Source: Nymphaea colorata (Eukaryota; Streptophyta; Magnoliopsida; Nymphaeales; Nymphaeaceae). Taken from it: 64,000 bases of DNA. Location: NCBI RefSeq assembly GCF_008831285.2, contig NC_045145.1, positions 7,936,802 to 8,000,801 on the forward strand. The letters are read 5' to 3'. The translations under genes were made by a program, and so were the position numbers. The stretch's first letter is position 1; each line of letters opens with the position of its first letter. The notes under the pieces were generated by a model. That model was not told where the DNA came from. It saw only the letters and a program-made list of their open reading frames with translations, and ran no database searches. Of this stretch, positions 1 to 11,302 are shown piece by piece.

Positions 1-101
1 AGGAGGTTCACATTTTGTTTAAAACATTTTTTTAACACAAATTTAAGAAGCTTGGTTCTATCCCTTACTCAAATGGTCTGCTATTTACCAATTACCAATT
101 A

Positions 102-102
102 C

Positions 103-134
<32 letters not shown>
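102..134. repeat. (AT)n microsatellite
   Basis: An alternating AT run broken by a single C. It lies in AT-rich sequence with no gene signal. Confidence 0.9.
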
Positions 135-1379
135 AGGGGCAGAAATCCTCCAGCCATTTTGTGCTTGATTTAATCATGGTCATTTGATGCACTGCATGTG
201 GCAGAGGTGATTACCAGGTTTGCACCTCCTGATGTTCAAACCTGGATGGAGAGATCTACAAAACACACACACACTTATATATATATAAGGCTGACTCTAT
301 GTTTGTTGTTGTCCAATGGGCAACCCATCTGGGCATCCATTATTTGATCAGAGGGAGGCAAATATCTCAATTCTCCACCCATCTTGGTTGCCACCATCCA
401 CTGCCTTCGCAATGGGCCAGTTGGCCAGCTAGGGCTCGACAGGCTTGCTGCCAAGGCAATGGTAGTGGCAACATAGATGGGGTGAAAAATTGGAAAAGGA
501 ACTATCCCTTCGTTCCTTCCCAGGTCACCCATCCAAGATGCTAGCGTCTTTTCCTAGTGCTGGTAGGTCTGCCGGTGCTCTTGCCTCTCGATAGAGCCCC
601 GGTGGGCTCATCAGCATCTGGGCAAGGTATAATGGTACTACCCATAATCATGCATTTTGTACAAGCATGATGCAATATATGTGATGTATGCATAGTGAAT
701 CTGATTTGCCTTCATAATTGGAGAATAATGCGACTTGACCTATGTCACAATATAAAAGCGGCCAACATTTTCGACTTGTCCTAAGCTAATATTTGTTTTA
801 CTCTATCAAAGTGATAGGTCAATGAGTGTACTATGCAAAACACACATAGCATATGTAATATTAGCACCTAGCCAAAAACTAAATCATAACATAGTAACTA
901 TATAAAAGGGCATCATCCTACAAGGCTATATGTACACAAAACATCTCCATAACCAAAACGGGCAAAGATTAACACTAATGACATTGCCCAAGGATTACAA
1001 ACATAGTTCAAGCTATTATCACATAATAGTGTCAAACCAGATTGCATACACATTTATGAAAATAAAATGACAAAATCACATAATATTTTGGATAAAATTA
1101 ATGAGATGATTAGTCTTACATCTGACATGTAGATTTCATCTTTTTAGAAACATGGTTGTTTATGTTTGACTGCATATTATATTGGTAATAGTTGAGAAAC
1201 ACAAAAGAAAGTTCTTAACATTGTTGTTGTTGAAACACTTTATACAGGAGAAAAACTTGCATCAATCGTCAGAGGTTGTTTATTAAAATAGAACATTGAA
1301 TGTAAGTTATTTTCAGTTATTTTAGATAATTATTTGACAAATGGCAGCATATGTACAAAATTGATGGAATGACTTTTTG
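135..1379. other. AT-rich stretch without recognisable gene
   Basis: All frames are closed by frequent stops. The part at 270-620 is less AT-rich and holds two overlapping antiparallel ORFs of about 80 codons, which I could not match to any family. The end of this stretch may still contain diverged N-terminal sequence of the hAT transposase that follows, but no motif could be assigned. Confidence 0.5.
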
Positions 1380-2560
1380 AAAAAATACATTTGCTTGTAA
1401 TGAAAAAATTTTCAAGTTAGATGTGCTGCTCATATTCTTTAACTTAGTTGTGCAAGATGATATCAAAGAAATAATGATGTGATTGTTAAGATCAGATAAA
1501 ACATTAAATATATCAAAGCATCTTCAACTCAATGTGAAATTTTTGATTGAGCAATACATCATGTCAAAGTTGCTTGTGAAAAAAAAAACTATATCTTGAT
1601 GTTCCAACTAGATGGAACACAACATTTCTTATGCTTGATATAGTTTTAAAATATAAAGAAGTTTTCGGTTATTTTCAAGAACTTGATTGTCAATATCATT
1701 TGACACACAAATAAGGACAAGTGGAAGAAGGCTGCTATTATTCAGAATAATTTAAACATATTTTATGATGATACTAATGCCATTTCTAAGGTAAAGTATT
1801 AAATTTCTAATATCTTTCCTAAAGAATTTTTGTGAGAGAAAGATGAAAATTAAGAAAATGTGTTCAAGTTCAGATATTTGTCTTTTAAATACGGGGATGA
1901 GGCTAAAAGAAAAGTTTGATAAGTATTAGGATATGTGAAATCTAATTTTAGTAACTACAGTGGTTTTTGATCTTCATTATAAGATGAAAAATAATTAAGC
2001 AGACAATTTTATAAAGATGAAGCATATGAATATGTCTCTGCAATTAAGAACTACATTTGTGATATTCATGATTAGTATAAAGCTACCTATGCATCGAAAA
2101 CACCCTCTACTAGTTAGGTTATTGATGTTGAGAAAGACACTGACGTATCTAGATTTACTTCTTTGGTTGAATTTTCTTCTCATAAGAAGCCTAGAACAAG
2201 TGAATTAGATGAGTTTCTTGAAAAATCATCATAGAGTCAATAGACTAAATTAGATTTGGAAGAACCTATTTATCAAAAAACAATCCAGTTGATATTTTGA
2301 CATGGTGGATCCATGCACATAAATACCTAGTGTTATCTAAAATGAGATGAGATATTTTAGCTATTCTTATATCAACTATTGCATTAGAGTCAACATTTAA
2401 TACATGTAGATGCATTTGTGATTTATATAAAAGTCGATTAGGTGCAAAGACCATTGAGGCTTTGATATATGCATAAGATTCGTTGCATACACCTTGTCTT
2501 GAAGAGAAAGTACCATTTGCATTTGCTTGCATTGAAACTAAGTCATAAATTAGAGGTATA
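1380..2560 (+). pseudogene. hAT-superfamily transposase remnant
   Basis: Translating the plus strand while allowing frame changes gives the order of blocks expected of a plant hAT (RICESLEEPER/DAYSLEEPER-like) transposase. There is an RCAAH-type block at about 1413-1437. The LDVPTRWNTT block follows at about 1594-1620 and continues into a helix-rich segment. Near 2210-2280 lie an acidic linker and an EPIYQK-like segment. The C-terminal dimerisation region at about 2291-2480 contains DILTWW and then ALEST and a KTIEALIYA-like stretch. Many stops and several frameshifts show the gene is long dead. No terminal inverted repeats or target duplication could be assigned. Family assignment rests on these motifs; exact limits are uncertain. 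Confidence 0.8.
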
Positions 2561-3594
2561 ATATATTCTTTTTGTACTTATATGATTTCATTATATCAAG
2601 TGAAACCTATAGTTATTTGTGTCTAAAATGTTTATTTATTTAACAGTTTCATTTGTATAATGTTGGTTAATTTGATAACATTGTCCTCAATATAATATCA
2701 ATATGGTCAAAGTATATATTAAAAATACAAATAACATATCTACTTTGGCAAGTGAAGGCATTGAAAGACAATCCTTGCAAGCTCATATTATATGGTGAAA
2801 TGCATTTTTATTGAGGTTGTCAAGGAGTGACTCATCTAGTCTCTTGTTGCATCAAAGAACAATAGCTAAGTACAATTTTGAAAATTGAAGTTTTCATGTT
2901 CTAGAGAATGAAGTTTGATGATGTGGTGTGACTAATACATACTTCTTTTTGCTTTTTTTTGTTTCTCTCTCTCTCTCTCTCTTTCTTGCTCTCTTTCAAT
3001 AGGTTTAACAAATACCACTAGCCAAGTTTGGGCTGGTAAGGTTAAGATTGGGTTTCATAGTCCATTTGGTGATTAGTGTATATTTTTTTGTACATATTAT
3101 CTTATTATATATTACTTAAAATGGGTAAACCCTTGCAAGCTTAATTTGAAAATGTTTGACTATTCATTGTCTCTCAAGTGATCGTAATGTTTTGTTGTCT
3201 TCTACATATCTATGGAATTGATTCTGCATGGATGAGAAGCATGTTACACATCATTTTATGCAAGAAAATGATAAAAAATATGATAATTTTCCCTTGGTAA
3301 TTATTACCTCATTAAATAGAATAGGACACTAAGATCCAACTCAAATGGCTTGGTACTTAAGATCTGAGCATGTAGTTACACTTGCCTTCATTAGATCTGT
3401 TAGTTCCTTAACTATGTTTAAAATACGATCTATAAATCACATGAATGCATTCCTTCAGTATTTACTCATTACTTCAATATTGGTACACATTTAAACAATA
3501 TGTTTTTGGCTTACTTTATTAAAATTAACTAATATTTAAATTCTGAATGTGGATACATACATTTCGAACTTAGCTAATTAATAAAATTAGATTT
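2561..3594. other. AT-rich stretch without recognisable gene
   Basis: No coding signal or defined mobile-element end was recognised. A short (CT)n run sits at about 2964-2984. The stretch may be the 3' flank of the decayed hAT element. Confidence 0.5.
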
Positions 3595-3960
3595 CTAATC
3601 AAATTTTGATCGAATTTAAAAGTCAGATTTTGATCAGATTTACATATGGCTTAAAAGTCATATTCCAATTAGATTCAGATATGATTTAAAAGTCAGATTT
3701 GGATATAACTTAAAAGTCAGATTTAGGTCGGATTAGGATATGACTTAAAGTCAGATTCAGATGTAACTTAGAAGTCGGATTTGATAAGATTCAAACATAA
3801 ACCAAAAGTTGGATTCAGATCACATTCAGATGTAGATTTAAAAGTTGGTTTCAGATATGAGCCTTTTTTCATCTACATTCAAATCCGAGTCCGAATCTGA
3901 ATATATAAATATCTAAAAAATCAGATATTGTAAAAGGTATATCCGATTCAAATCCTATCA
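3595..3960. repeat. Degenerate minisatellite-like repeat, unit about 33-37 bp
   Basis: The words AAAAGTCAGATT, GATTCAGATATGA and CTTAAAAGTC recur about seven to nine times with substitutions and small indels. The last part changes to reverse-sense words (ATCTACATTCAAATCCGAGT), so the block may be the body of an old MITE with inverted ends rather than a simple satellite. No target duplication was found. Confidence 0.6.
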
Positions 3961-4164
3961 ATTGAGGAAAGGAAGAGAGTCAAGGAGAGACAAATGAATG
4001 ACAATAATTTAAAAAAATTGGAATGCATCAGGGCCATCCAATCAAATGATCAGACGACCCTAATGGGTTGTCTAATGGGACAAAAATTGCTAGAGTCAAC
4101 ATTCTCTCTCTCCCTCTCTGTCTTTACATATATACAAAGGCAAGATTAGCAATTAATTGTTTTT

Positions 4165-5790
4165 AAGTTTGTATGGAGTACTTACATAGATTGTAGAGTT
4201 TCATCAAATTCGTTGAGGACAACAATGCAATTGGCGAGGGAAAACTAAAGTGTCCTTGTTGAAAGTGCTTCAATACCATTTTATAGACAACAACAAATGT
4301 GTTTGATCATATAATATGTTATGGCTTCATTGAGACAAACATGTGGGTACCATCATTGGTGCTGACAATAAATCAGGTTGACATGCTGATGAGATGAACG
4401 AATTTACTTGCGATTATTTTAGGGGATTTGATGGAGTTATTTGGAAAGAGTAATAAAGTGGATGATATGGAAAGAGATAACTCACTTCAAAATCTTGTTG
4501 ATGAAAAGTTATATTCTTGGTATCATCAATACATGAAGTTGTCATTCTTACTATATGTAATCCACATTAAGTGTTTGAATGGTTGGAACAATAAATCTTT
4601 TGACATGTTGCTGGAGCTATTGATTGAAGCATTTCCAAAACCAGCAAGGTTGCCAAAGTCATATTATAAATCAAAGAATGTGATCGCAAAATTAGGTCTT
4701 AACTATAAAAATATACACATTTATCCAAATAACTGTATATTGTGTTGGAAAGATTCCATAGAAAAAGATAAGTATGACATTTGTGGTATGGAGAGAAAGT
4801 GAAGATAAATCCATTTTTTTTAGAATATATTGCTTCATTTTTTTTAATACCATGACTTAAAAAGTTGTTTATGTCAATAAAGATTGCTTTTGATGTGAGA
4901 TAGCATGATGAGAGTTATACAAAAGATGTTAATTTAAGACATCCTATAGATGGCCAAACATGGAATCATTCGATAAATTACATCCAAGTTTTGCATTAGA
5001 TAATCAAAATGTTGGATTAGGTTCGGCAAGTGATGGGGTTCAAAATCTTTCAAAAACCTAAATTCATTGTATAGTGTATGACATGTATTAATGGTTGCAT
5101 ATAATCTACCTCCTTGGATATGTATGAACCAATCTTCAATAATGTTCACATTATTGATACCTGGACCAAAATTGCCTAGCATGAAAATTAATATTTTTTT
5201 GCTGCCACTAAGTGATGTCATGCAATAAAAAAAATGTATGAGAGTATTATGGAATATTATTAAATATAGAGGGAAAGTAGGAAGATCATCTTTATGATCA
5301 TATGGACCTACAAGAGATGAATATCAAACATACACTTCAGCCTATCATCTTTTTTATTGTGCAAAGCATTGATTAAAAGTCTTACATGGTTTTGCCTCAA
5401 ATATCGCTCATCATGTCAACAAGAAAGAGCAAGAAGTAAGCAGGTTAAAAGTCATGATTATCTTTATTTATGCTTTTACATCAGTTTCTTCCATTAAGAT
5501 TGTGAATATCATTGTTTCAGCAGGTGGCTTCAATGTTAATCATGTTTTGCCGATTTTTTGAAGAATTGACTTCACAAGTAGTGATAAATGGTGAATTAAA
5601 TTAATTTAGGAATACATAGTTATCATCTTATGTCAAATAGAAAACATATTTCCACTAGATTTCTTTGATATTATGGTGCATTTGACAATACACCTAGGCA
5701 ATGAGGTTCAGATTATGTATTATCATAATATGAAAAATTATGGAAGAATTGGCAATTTAATTTGAGGGGGCTATTTATAAACAACATAAC
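4165..5790 (+). pseudogene. CACTA (En/Spm) TNP2-type transposase remnant
   Basis: Plus-strand reading with frame changes recovers successive blocks of a plant CACTA transposase. The N-terminal transposase-associated zinc-binding region is at about 4165-4330 (KCPC.KCFN, then V.DH..CYGF). An open stretch at 4428-4802 carries KLSFLLYVIHIKCLNGWNNKSF, LLELLIEAFPKPARLPKSYY and an N.CILCWKD..E.DKYDICG zinc-type motif. A DGQTW-NHFDKLHPSFALD-like block lies at about 4947-5010. A CRFFEELTSQV block and an FPLDFFDIMVHLTIHLGNEV-like block lie at about 5550-5710. Stops and frameshifts are frequent outside 4428-4802. I did not find the CACTA terminal repeats, so limits are approximate. The family call is strong because the blocks are in order. 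Confidence 0.85.
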
Positions 5791-7175
5791 AATATTGAAG
5801 AACGTATGTGACATCATCTTCATGATATACCTGTTGATTAGTGGAAGCAATTAATGGAGCGATTTGATGCACTCGAAGAGAAGGTAGTGAAAATATTAGA
5901 TATTAACTACTTTGTATGTGTTATTAGTGTTTTTCACAAAAGAATGTGTCTTTTATAAAGGAAAAAAGTGAACAAAATGTAGTCACCTCATGCTTAAAGT
6001 TTCATCATACAAGTGAGACCGAAAGCTTTGTGTGATACCATGGTGAAATAGTAAGCATAACTCCTCCTATGGCTCTTTTAAGGTAAACTATACATTGTCA
6101 ACGTTTTGTTTCATCATTTTGATAGTTATACGCTCCAAATGGAAAACTAAAACCATCTCGAGTAGAATGTGGATCATGACTTGCAGAACACCCAGCCCGA
6201 ACTATAATGTGGAAACTGAAGCAATGATTGTTAGGAACTTACTTTTTATTGTGTTAATTTGAGTATTATAAGAATTATTGTCATGCATATTTGTGTAATT
6301 GTTCACTTTTTATGTAGGAAAAAATTAAAGAAATGGAAGCTCAATTGCCGAAAGGTGCTCAGGCTATGGATGAAGACGGGAACGGGCATGATCACACATA
6401 TGGGAATGTTGTCCCTGCTCTTGATATACTTGGCAAGATGCCCACTCGAAAGGAGCTCTTACAGCTGATCTTACTGAGCAAATAAACTGAATGAATGATG
6501 TGATCAAGTAGTTCCAAACTAACATGAATGAATTAGAAGCTCAGGTTTAAAATGCTGGTAGAATAGAACAACTACCTTAGTCAAATGTTGGGGAAGACAA
6601 GCCCCAATAAACACAATAGTTCACAAGACTGTTTTTCATGGTGTTGACATTTCTTTTTTATTCAGTGTTTTAATATATTTAGAAAATGTTGACTTTGTTA
6701 TTGGTAGGTATGATGGTGGCAATCAATAGTGAAGGATCAAATAATTCTTCATTGGGGGAAAGAAGTTTTGAGTTGTTGCTATTGGACTTTATTGTGACTG
6801 GACTGTTTATTTACTTTTTGTACTTGGACTGTTTGTTTTGGATTGTTGTTAGATAACTATTGCTATGTTGCCATTGGACTGTTGTAACTTTGAATTATAG
6901 TTACGTTGTACGTTAGACTTCTTCAATATTGATATAGGTCCATAAACTTTTGCCACCTTAGTTTCTTTCCTCATATATATGTTTGGAGCATTACTAAACA
7001 TGCAAGCAAAATTTGATAAAGCAACCAAGCTAGTCAAGAGATCAAGTATTGATGAACGAAGCTGTTACATCCATTAGTCCTCAACTTTGAATAAGAAGGT
7101 GAGATACAATAAACATTTTCTGCTATCTATAGTTAAGAGACCTTTTGTTGTCTCAACGTGTAGAAAGAAGAAGTT
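5791..7175. other. Probable continuation of the decayed CACTA element
   Basis: This stretch is AT-rich. Apart from the short reading frame at 6318-6485, listed separately, no gene was recognised. In plant CACTA elements a second ORF often follows the transposase, so the stretch may belong to the same element, but neither end was found. Confidence 0.4.
6318..6485 (+). pseudogene. Short coding-like fragment, possibly CACTA accessory ORF
   Basis: An open frame begins right after an AG that follows a T-rich tract (a plausible splice acceptor) and runs 55 codons to a TAA. It encodes a charged peptide with EKIKEMEAQLPKG at the start and ILGKMPTRKELLQL near the end. Its position 3' of the CACTA transposase remnant suggests the accessory (Ptta/En/Spm-type) protein, but sequence similarity to that family is weak and the call is inference. 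Confidence 0.3.
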
Positions 7176-7559
7176 TTGAGCCTCCTCACTTATTGTGGTA
7201 TTTATTTCAGGCAAAAGTTGTCTCTCTTGAAGAAGCAGCCACGTTGTTGCTTGGATGCTTTTATTTTTGAAGTTCCAGGTAGATACCTACCTGTGTTGAT
7301 ATGCATTAGGCATCTTATCGAGGCATTGAAGAAGCTCCATGAGAGTCGACTATACATAGGAAGAGATAGGAGGCGAATTTTGATGGTGGACAGACATGAA
7401 TCGGCTCATTGGGTGGGAACCTCCATGATTATTCAATATAAAGTGCCGGTTAGTGATTTTGCAGCTCATGTTCTTGGAGATTTGAATCTCTATCAGTATC
7501 CAACTTACAGTGAGGTGCAGTGTACATGCCAATTAATTGATGAATGGCATTGCGAATAG
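7176..7559 (+). CDS. Unrecognised 127-codon ORF
   Basis: I do not recognise this product. The ORF begins at an ATG and ends in TAG. Its middle and end (residues about 35-127) look protein-like: balanced composition, charged and hydrophobic residues alternating, with segments such as ALKKLHESRLYIGRDRRR, ESAHWVGTSMIIQYKVPVSD and YSEVQCTCQLIDEWHCE. The first 30 residues look less coding-like, so the true fragment may start in an upstream exon or inside the ORF. No membrane segment, signal peptide or known catalytic motif is visible. It lies between the decayed CACTA element and the PIF-like element, so it may be a captured or relict exon. It could also be chance. Confidence 0.35.
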   Translation: MSLLTYCGIYFRQKLSLLKKQPRCCLDAFIFEVPGRYLPVLICIRHLIEALKKLHESRLYIGRDRRRILMVDRHESAHWVGTSMIIQYKVPVSDFAAHVLGDLNLYQYPTYSEVQCTCQLIDEWHCE

Positions 7560-8237
7560 CTGTTATTGCTGTGCATGCTAAGTAAGCATCGACCTATTAA
7601 TGCACTTTGGCTGTCTTGCAGTTTTGATGGGCATGATGTATCTAACATTTGAATCCTTTCTGCTATTTTCATGTTTAATTAGTGTTTTAGATGTGAGAAG
7701 GGTTATTTGTTTTATGATAGTGGCTGTGAGGATAACGACTGGGTCCTACAAATATATGGGAAACCTTCACTTGACTAGGGGTGGGCAGGACAATGCATTT
7801 TTTCTAAAATTAAGTGAGCCATAGTACGGCTTCCATGGGCTAAATTAGTTAGTGTTTTTTATGTGTAATGGTGCAGATGGCATATGGGATAAAACAAATA
7901 AGCCTACGGGTTAGATACAAAACTATGATAAAGAGCAACATCAATGAAGTGAAGAGCTTGGGGGATGGTAGAGCCACTCGCCTTATCATTGTTTATGAGA
8001 TGTTGGTGGTAAAGTCTACACCTGAAGGAATGAACTGGACTACTAGAAGGAAACAATCTATTGAAGTAATAGGAGCTGGATGTAATGGCCGCTAGAGGTA
8101 CGTTGTTACGTGGACTATGTACAACTTCCCCACTTGGGTGCACACATACTTGAGCATGCAGATAGTTTTTCCCATAGGGACCGGTGGACAGCCATGATGA
8201 AGGAGGATATAGGTGATTTTTGTAAGAATGTGTCACC
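7560..8237. other. No recognisable gene
   Basis: Two overlapping antiparallel ORFs of 75 and 110 codons cover 7868-8236, but neither resembles a known family and they shadow each other. Confidence 0.4.
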
Positions 8238-8351
8238 TAAGAGGTCGTTTGATTGCTGTCCATTGGAATAGGACAGATAGGACATCCTGTCCTTATGGAC
8301 AATGATGTTCCTTGTCCACCGTTTGATGATTTTAGGAACATAACACTATAT

Positions 8352-8545
8352 TCTTTTTGTTCGGCATTTGTTTTGTGTGTCTGTTCTGTCCGTCCCGTCT
8401 GATGTTTGTTTCTGCCTTATCCGATCTATCTGTTCTGTTTGATGTTTGTTTCTTCCATGGTTAGTTTTGTCTATTCTATCTGTCATGTCTAGTGTTTGTT
8501 TATATTCTATTCGAACTGTTTGTTCTATCAGGTGTTCGAACAGAG
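8352..8545. repeat. Subterminal repeats of the PIF-like element
   Basis: The words TGTTCTGT and TGATGTTTGTTTCT recur near 8400, 8438 and 8490 with substitutions. Such repeats just inside the terminus are common in plant TIR elements, where they can bind transposase. That role here is inference. Confidence 0.45.
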
Positions 8546-8688
8546 TCAACAGACCACAACCACATGTCTGCAACTTTCTTGAAGGCAACTTCTATATGAT
8601 GGTGAATCGTAGACTAAAAACATCTAGCATTTTTTTTCCAAGAAATACTTCACAAATATGAGAGTTGACCGACCATTCTGCAGTTCTC

Positions 8689-8717
8689 GTGTGTGTGTGT
8701 GTGTGAGAGAGAAAGAC

Positions 8718-8750
<33 letters not shown>
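8689..8750. repeat. (GT)n(GA)n compound microsatellite
   Basis: An alternating GT run passes directly into a GA run with a few interruptions. No function is implied. Confidence 0.9.
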
Positions 8751-8752
<2 letters not shown>

Positions 8753-9220
8753 GTGAGAGCGTGACAGAGAGAAAACGAGTTACCGGTTGAAACAGTAAGA
8801 AATTTTACCATGAAGTAGGATGAAAGAATCAGTACGTGCCAACTATTCAAACAACAAAAAAATAAGACCCAAAACAGCTTATTTTTTCATTAATGAAGAA
8901 AGTTGACAAGCAAGCCGAAAACCAGTTCGCCATGTTGAACCAGAACTGGTGCATCTAAGATTCCGATGATACTTTTTTCTGCCAATTTCAAGTAGATGTA
9001 TAAATAGTATATTATTCAATATTTGAAACCCTCCTTTCTACAAAAATGCCCTTGTCTACAAAGATCAATCTTTATGAATTTCAATGTTCGGCCAATTACA
9101 AGATTGATTGAATGCTTTGGGAACCACTTACAGGTTGCAGTATATTCCCACCACCATCATGGCATCCAATGCAGTATATTCGCTTATTTGGGTTTTGTCT
9201 CCATGCACTTGAACACAAGC

Positions 9221-9397
9221 ATGAAAAGAGATTCATCTGAAAAAGGTCTTGGAAATAGTAGGAAATCAAAGAAGAAAAAAGAGAAAGGGATGATGAAGGA
9301 GGATCCTAGATCTAGACCTGACATGCCAGTTGATAATGCATCTAACAATACTTCTAATTCTCAAGATCAAAGTGGACTAGAGCATGGTTGCTTTTGA
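9221..9397 (+). CDS. Unrecognised lysine-rich C-terminal-like ORF fragment
   Basis: A 58-residue open frame from ATG to TGA, continuing upstream in frame to 9023. The product is hydrophilic, with a SRKSKKKKEKG basic cluster followed by an Asn/Ser-rich tail ending GLEHGCF. It resembles a disordered C-terminus of some plant protein, but I cannot name it. It lies inside the PIF-like element on the strand opposite to the FAD-synthase fragments, so it may be a second captured fragment or chance. Confidence 0.25.
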   Translation: MKRDSSEKGLGNSRKSKKKKEKGMMKEDPRSRPDMPVDNASNNTSNSQDQSGLEHGCF

Positions 9398-9896
9398 CAG
9401 CCTTTGAAAAGCACCAACCTGGTATGAGCCTGAGCAGCCTGAACAACTCAACATTGGAAGACTTTTAAAATAAGCATTTGTCTTGCAATTTCACAGTCTA
9501 TAGTAATTTAGTACATCTTACATGTTTTGGAACAGCTGCAGCATGTGTGACTCCCCAGCCAATGGAATGAAGTTTTCGACATAAAGCAGATGCAAGCTTA
9601 TTCTGAAGAGCCCCAAACCTGAAACAAAAACCAGAATCACATATTGCACAAAGGATAATGGATATAGGACTATAACCAAATTAGAAGCACAGTAACACCC
9701 AAAACTTGGAAAACAAGAAGACCAATAAGTTACTAAATGTGCAGTGCCACAATGACCATCTAAATTCCAGAAGTCAAGACTCTGGATGAAAAGTCTGAAC
9801 AGTCAAGCTGGATTATCAGGACAGTGAGCAATTAAGAAAGGAAGCAAAGAAAAGGTGCAATGCATGTTGTCATTCTTAACAAACAAAGAAGGAGAG

Positions 9897-9930
9897 AGAA
9901 GGGAGGAACAGAGAGAGAGAGAGAGAGGGA
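9897..9930. repeat. (GA)n microsatellite
   Basis: GA-rich run with a few interruptions inside the PIF-like element. Confidence 0.8.
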
Positions 9931-10353
9931 GATGACATATGAGCAAGTCGGACACAGGTTGTTCCATACCTTAATAAGGCCAACAAGGACTAGTCTATTC
10001 GACTTCCAAGTTGATCTGAAATTTGTATGGAAATAAAATATAGAAACATGTATATTTATACAAAAAAAAATGCACCTATATATTTATAAGCCAAGGATTA
10101 GTTGGCTGACCAATGACTAGACTTACTAATTCACTACTTTGACCAATTACTTGTTGGTTTGCAACACAAGTTGGTCAACAAGTGACTGAACTGATTGAAC
10201 TAATCGGCCAACAGGTTGGGATTTTGACCTAAGCATATGAGGTAGCACACTACTAAAGCTGGTGACACCAGATTTATGAACACATCTTTGACAAGGAAAA
10301 CTAAAATGTTGTCATCAGTTGGAACACTAAATAGGAAAAGATAAAAGTAAAGC

Positions 10354-10634
10354 TATAAGATTTTGAGATATAACGCCAAACCACTGGATGGAATCTTTTG
10401 TAGATGCGAGAGGAGAAGAAGAGATGACTGCACGTGCATAGAGAGAGTGAGAAAAGAAAAGAGGGCAGCAACTGTGGCCCTTCCTCCTTGTCATTGATAT
10501 AACCTAATTTATGTTACAAGTAAATACAGAAAACAACAAGTATTTACAAGTATGCCACCACCCATTATGTTTGCGTATGTGGGCAAGATGGATCAGGTCT
10601 AGGCAGACCCGATCCAATTCGTACAATCTTAACA
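10354..10634 (-). repeat. Copia 1 3' LTR
   Basis: 281 bp, nearly the same as the other LTR over its length. It differs by scattered substitutions and small indels in the GA-rich part. It ends AATCTTAACA. On the minus strand, which is the element's sense, an AAGGGGGGC polypurine tract (10635-10643) precedes it. Confidence 0.93.
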
Positions 10635-10659
10635 GCCCCCCTTAAATTGTGCATGAGGT

Positions 10660-11302
10660 TTGATCATGCACAACTTGTTCTTCAATTCCCAAAAATGGTG
10701 TTCTGTGAGCCCCTTGGTAAAAAGATCAGCTACTTGTTGAGACATGGCTATATAACCAGGAACAATCTCGGCTTCCTCGACCTTTTGACGAATGAAGTAT
10801 TGATCAATCTCTATATTTTAGTGCGATTATGTAGAACAGAATTGAAAGCAATCTTGATCGCACTTTGGTTGTCACAGAATAAAGATGACTGAACAATGGG
10901 AAGGGAGAGTTCCTCAAGCAGATGATGTAACCATGAGGCTTCAGCTGTGCCTGCAGCCATTGCCCTATATTTTGCCTTAGTGCTGGATCTGGCAACGGAA
11001 CGTTGTTTCCTACTACTCTAACAAATAAGATTGGAATCAAGAAAGAGACAATAACCTGAAACTGATAGTCTATCGTCTGGATCACCTGCCCAGTGTGCAT
11101 CAGTGTATGTGGAAATGTTATGTCCATTTAAAATAGTTGACTGTCTTGTGTAAACGAGTCCATCCCCAAAAGTAGCCTTAAGGTAATGCAAAATGCGTTT
11201 GGTAGCATCCATATGCCATTCTGTGGGTGCATGGTGCATGCATAAACTGAGACATTTGATTCACTATATACACTATATCTGGACGTGTAAAGGTGAGATA
11301 TT
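10660..11302 (-). pseudogene. Copia 1 RNase H region
   Basis: Minus-strand translation gives the conserved end of Copia RT/RNase H. It starts at YLTFTRPDI and runs through a VNQMSQFMHAP block and YTDAHWAGDPDDRLSVSGYC. It continues into a VARSSTKAKYRAMA block with a frame change and a stop (Trp to stop after LIC). The Asp of YTDADWAG-type motifs is kept. Everything upstream of YLTFTRPDI, the polymerase proper, is absent, so the element cannot encode a working reverse transcriptase. Confidence 0.85.

Noticed and set aside
9897-9930. GA-rich tract considered as a GAGA-type regulatory site
   Set aside because: Such tracts occur throughout the window in plain repeat DNA and no gene start is next to it.
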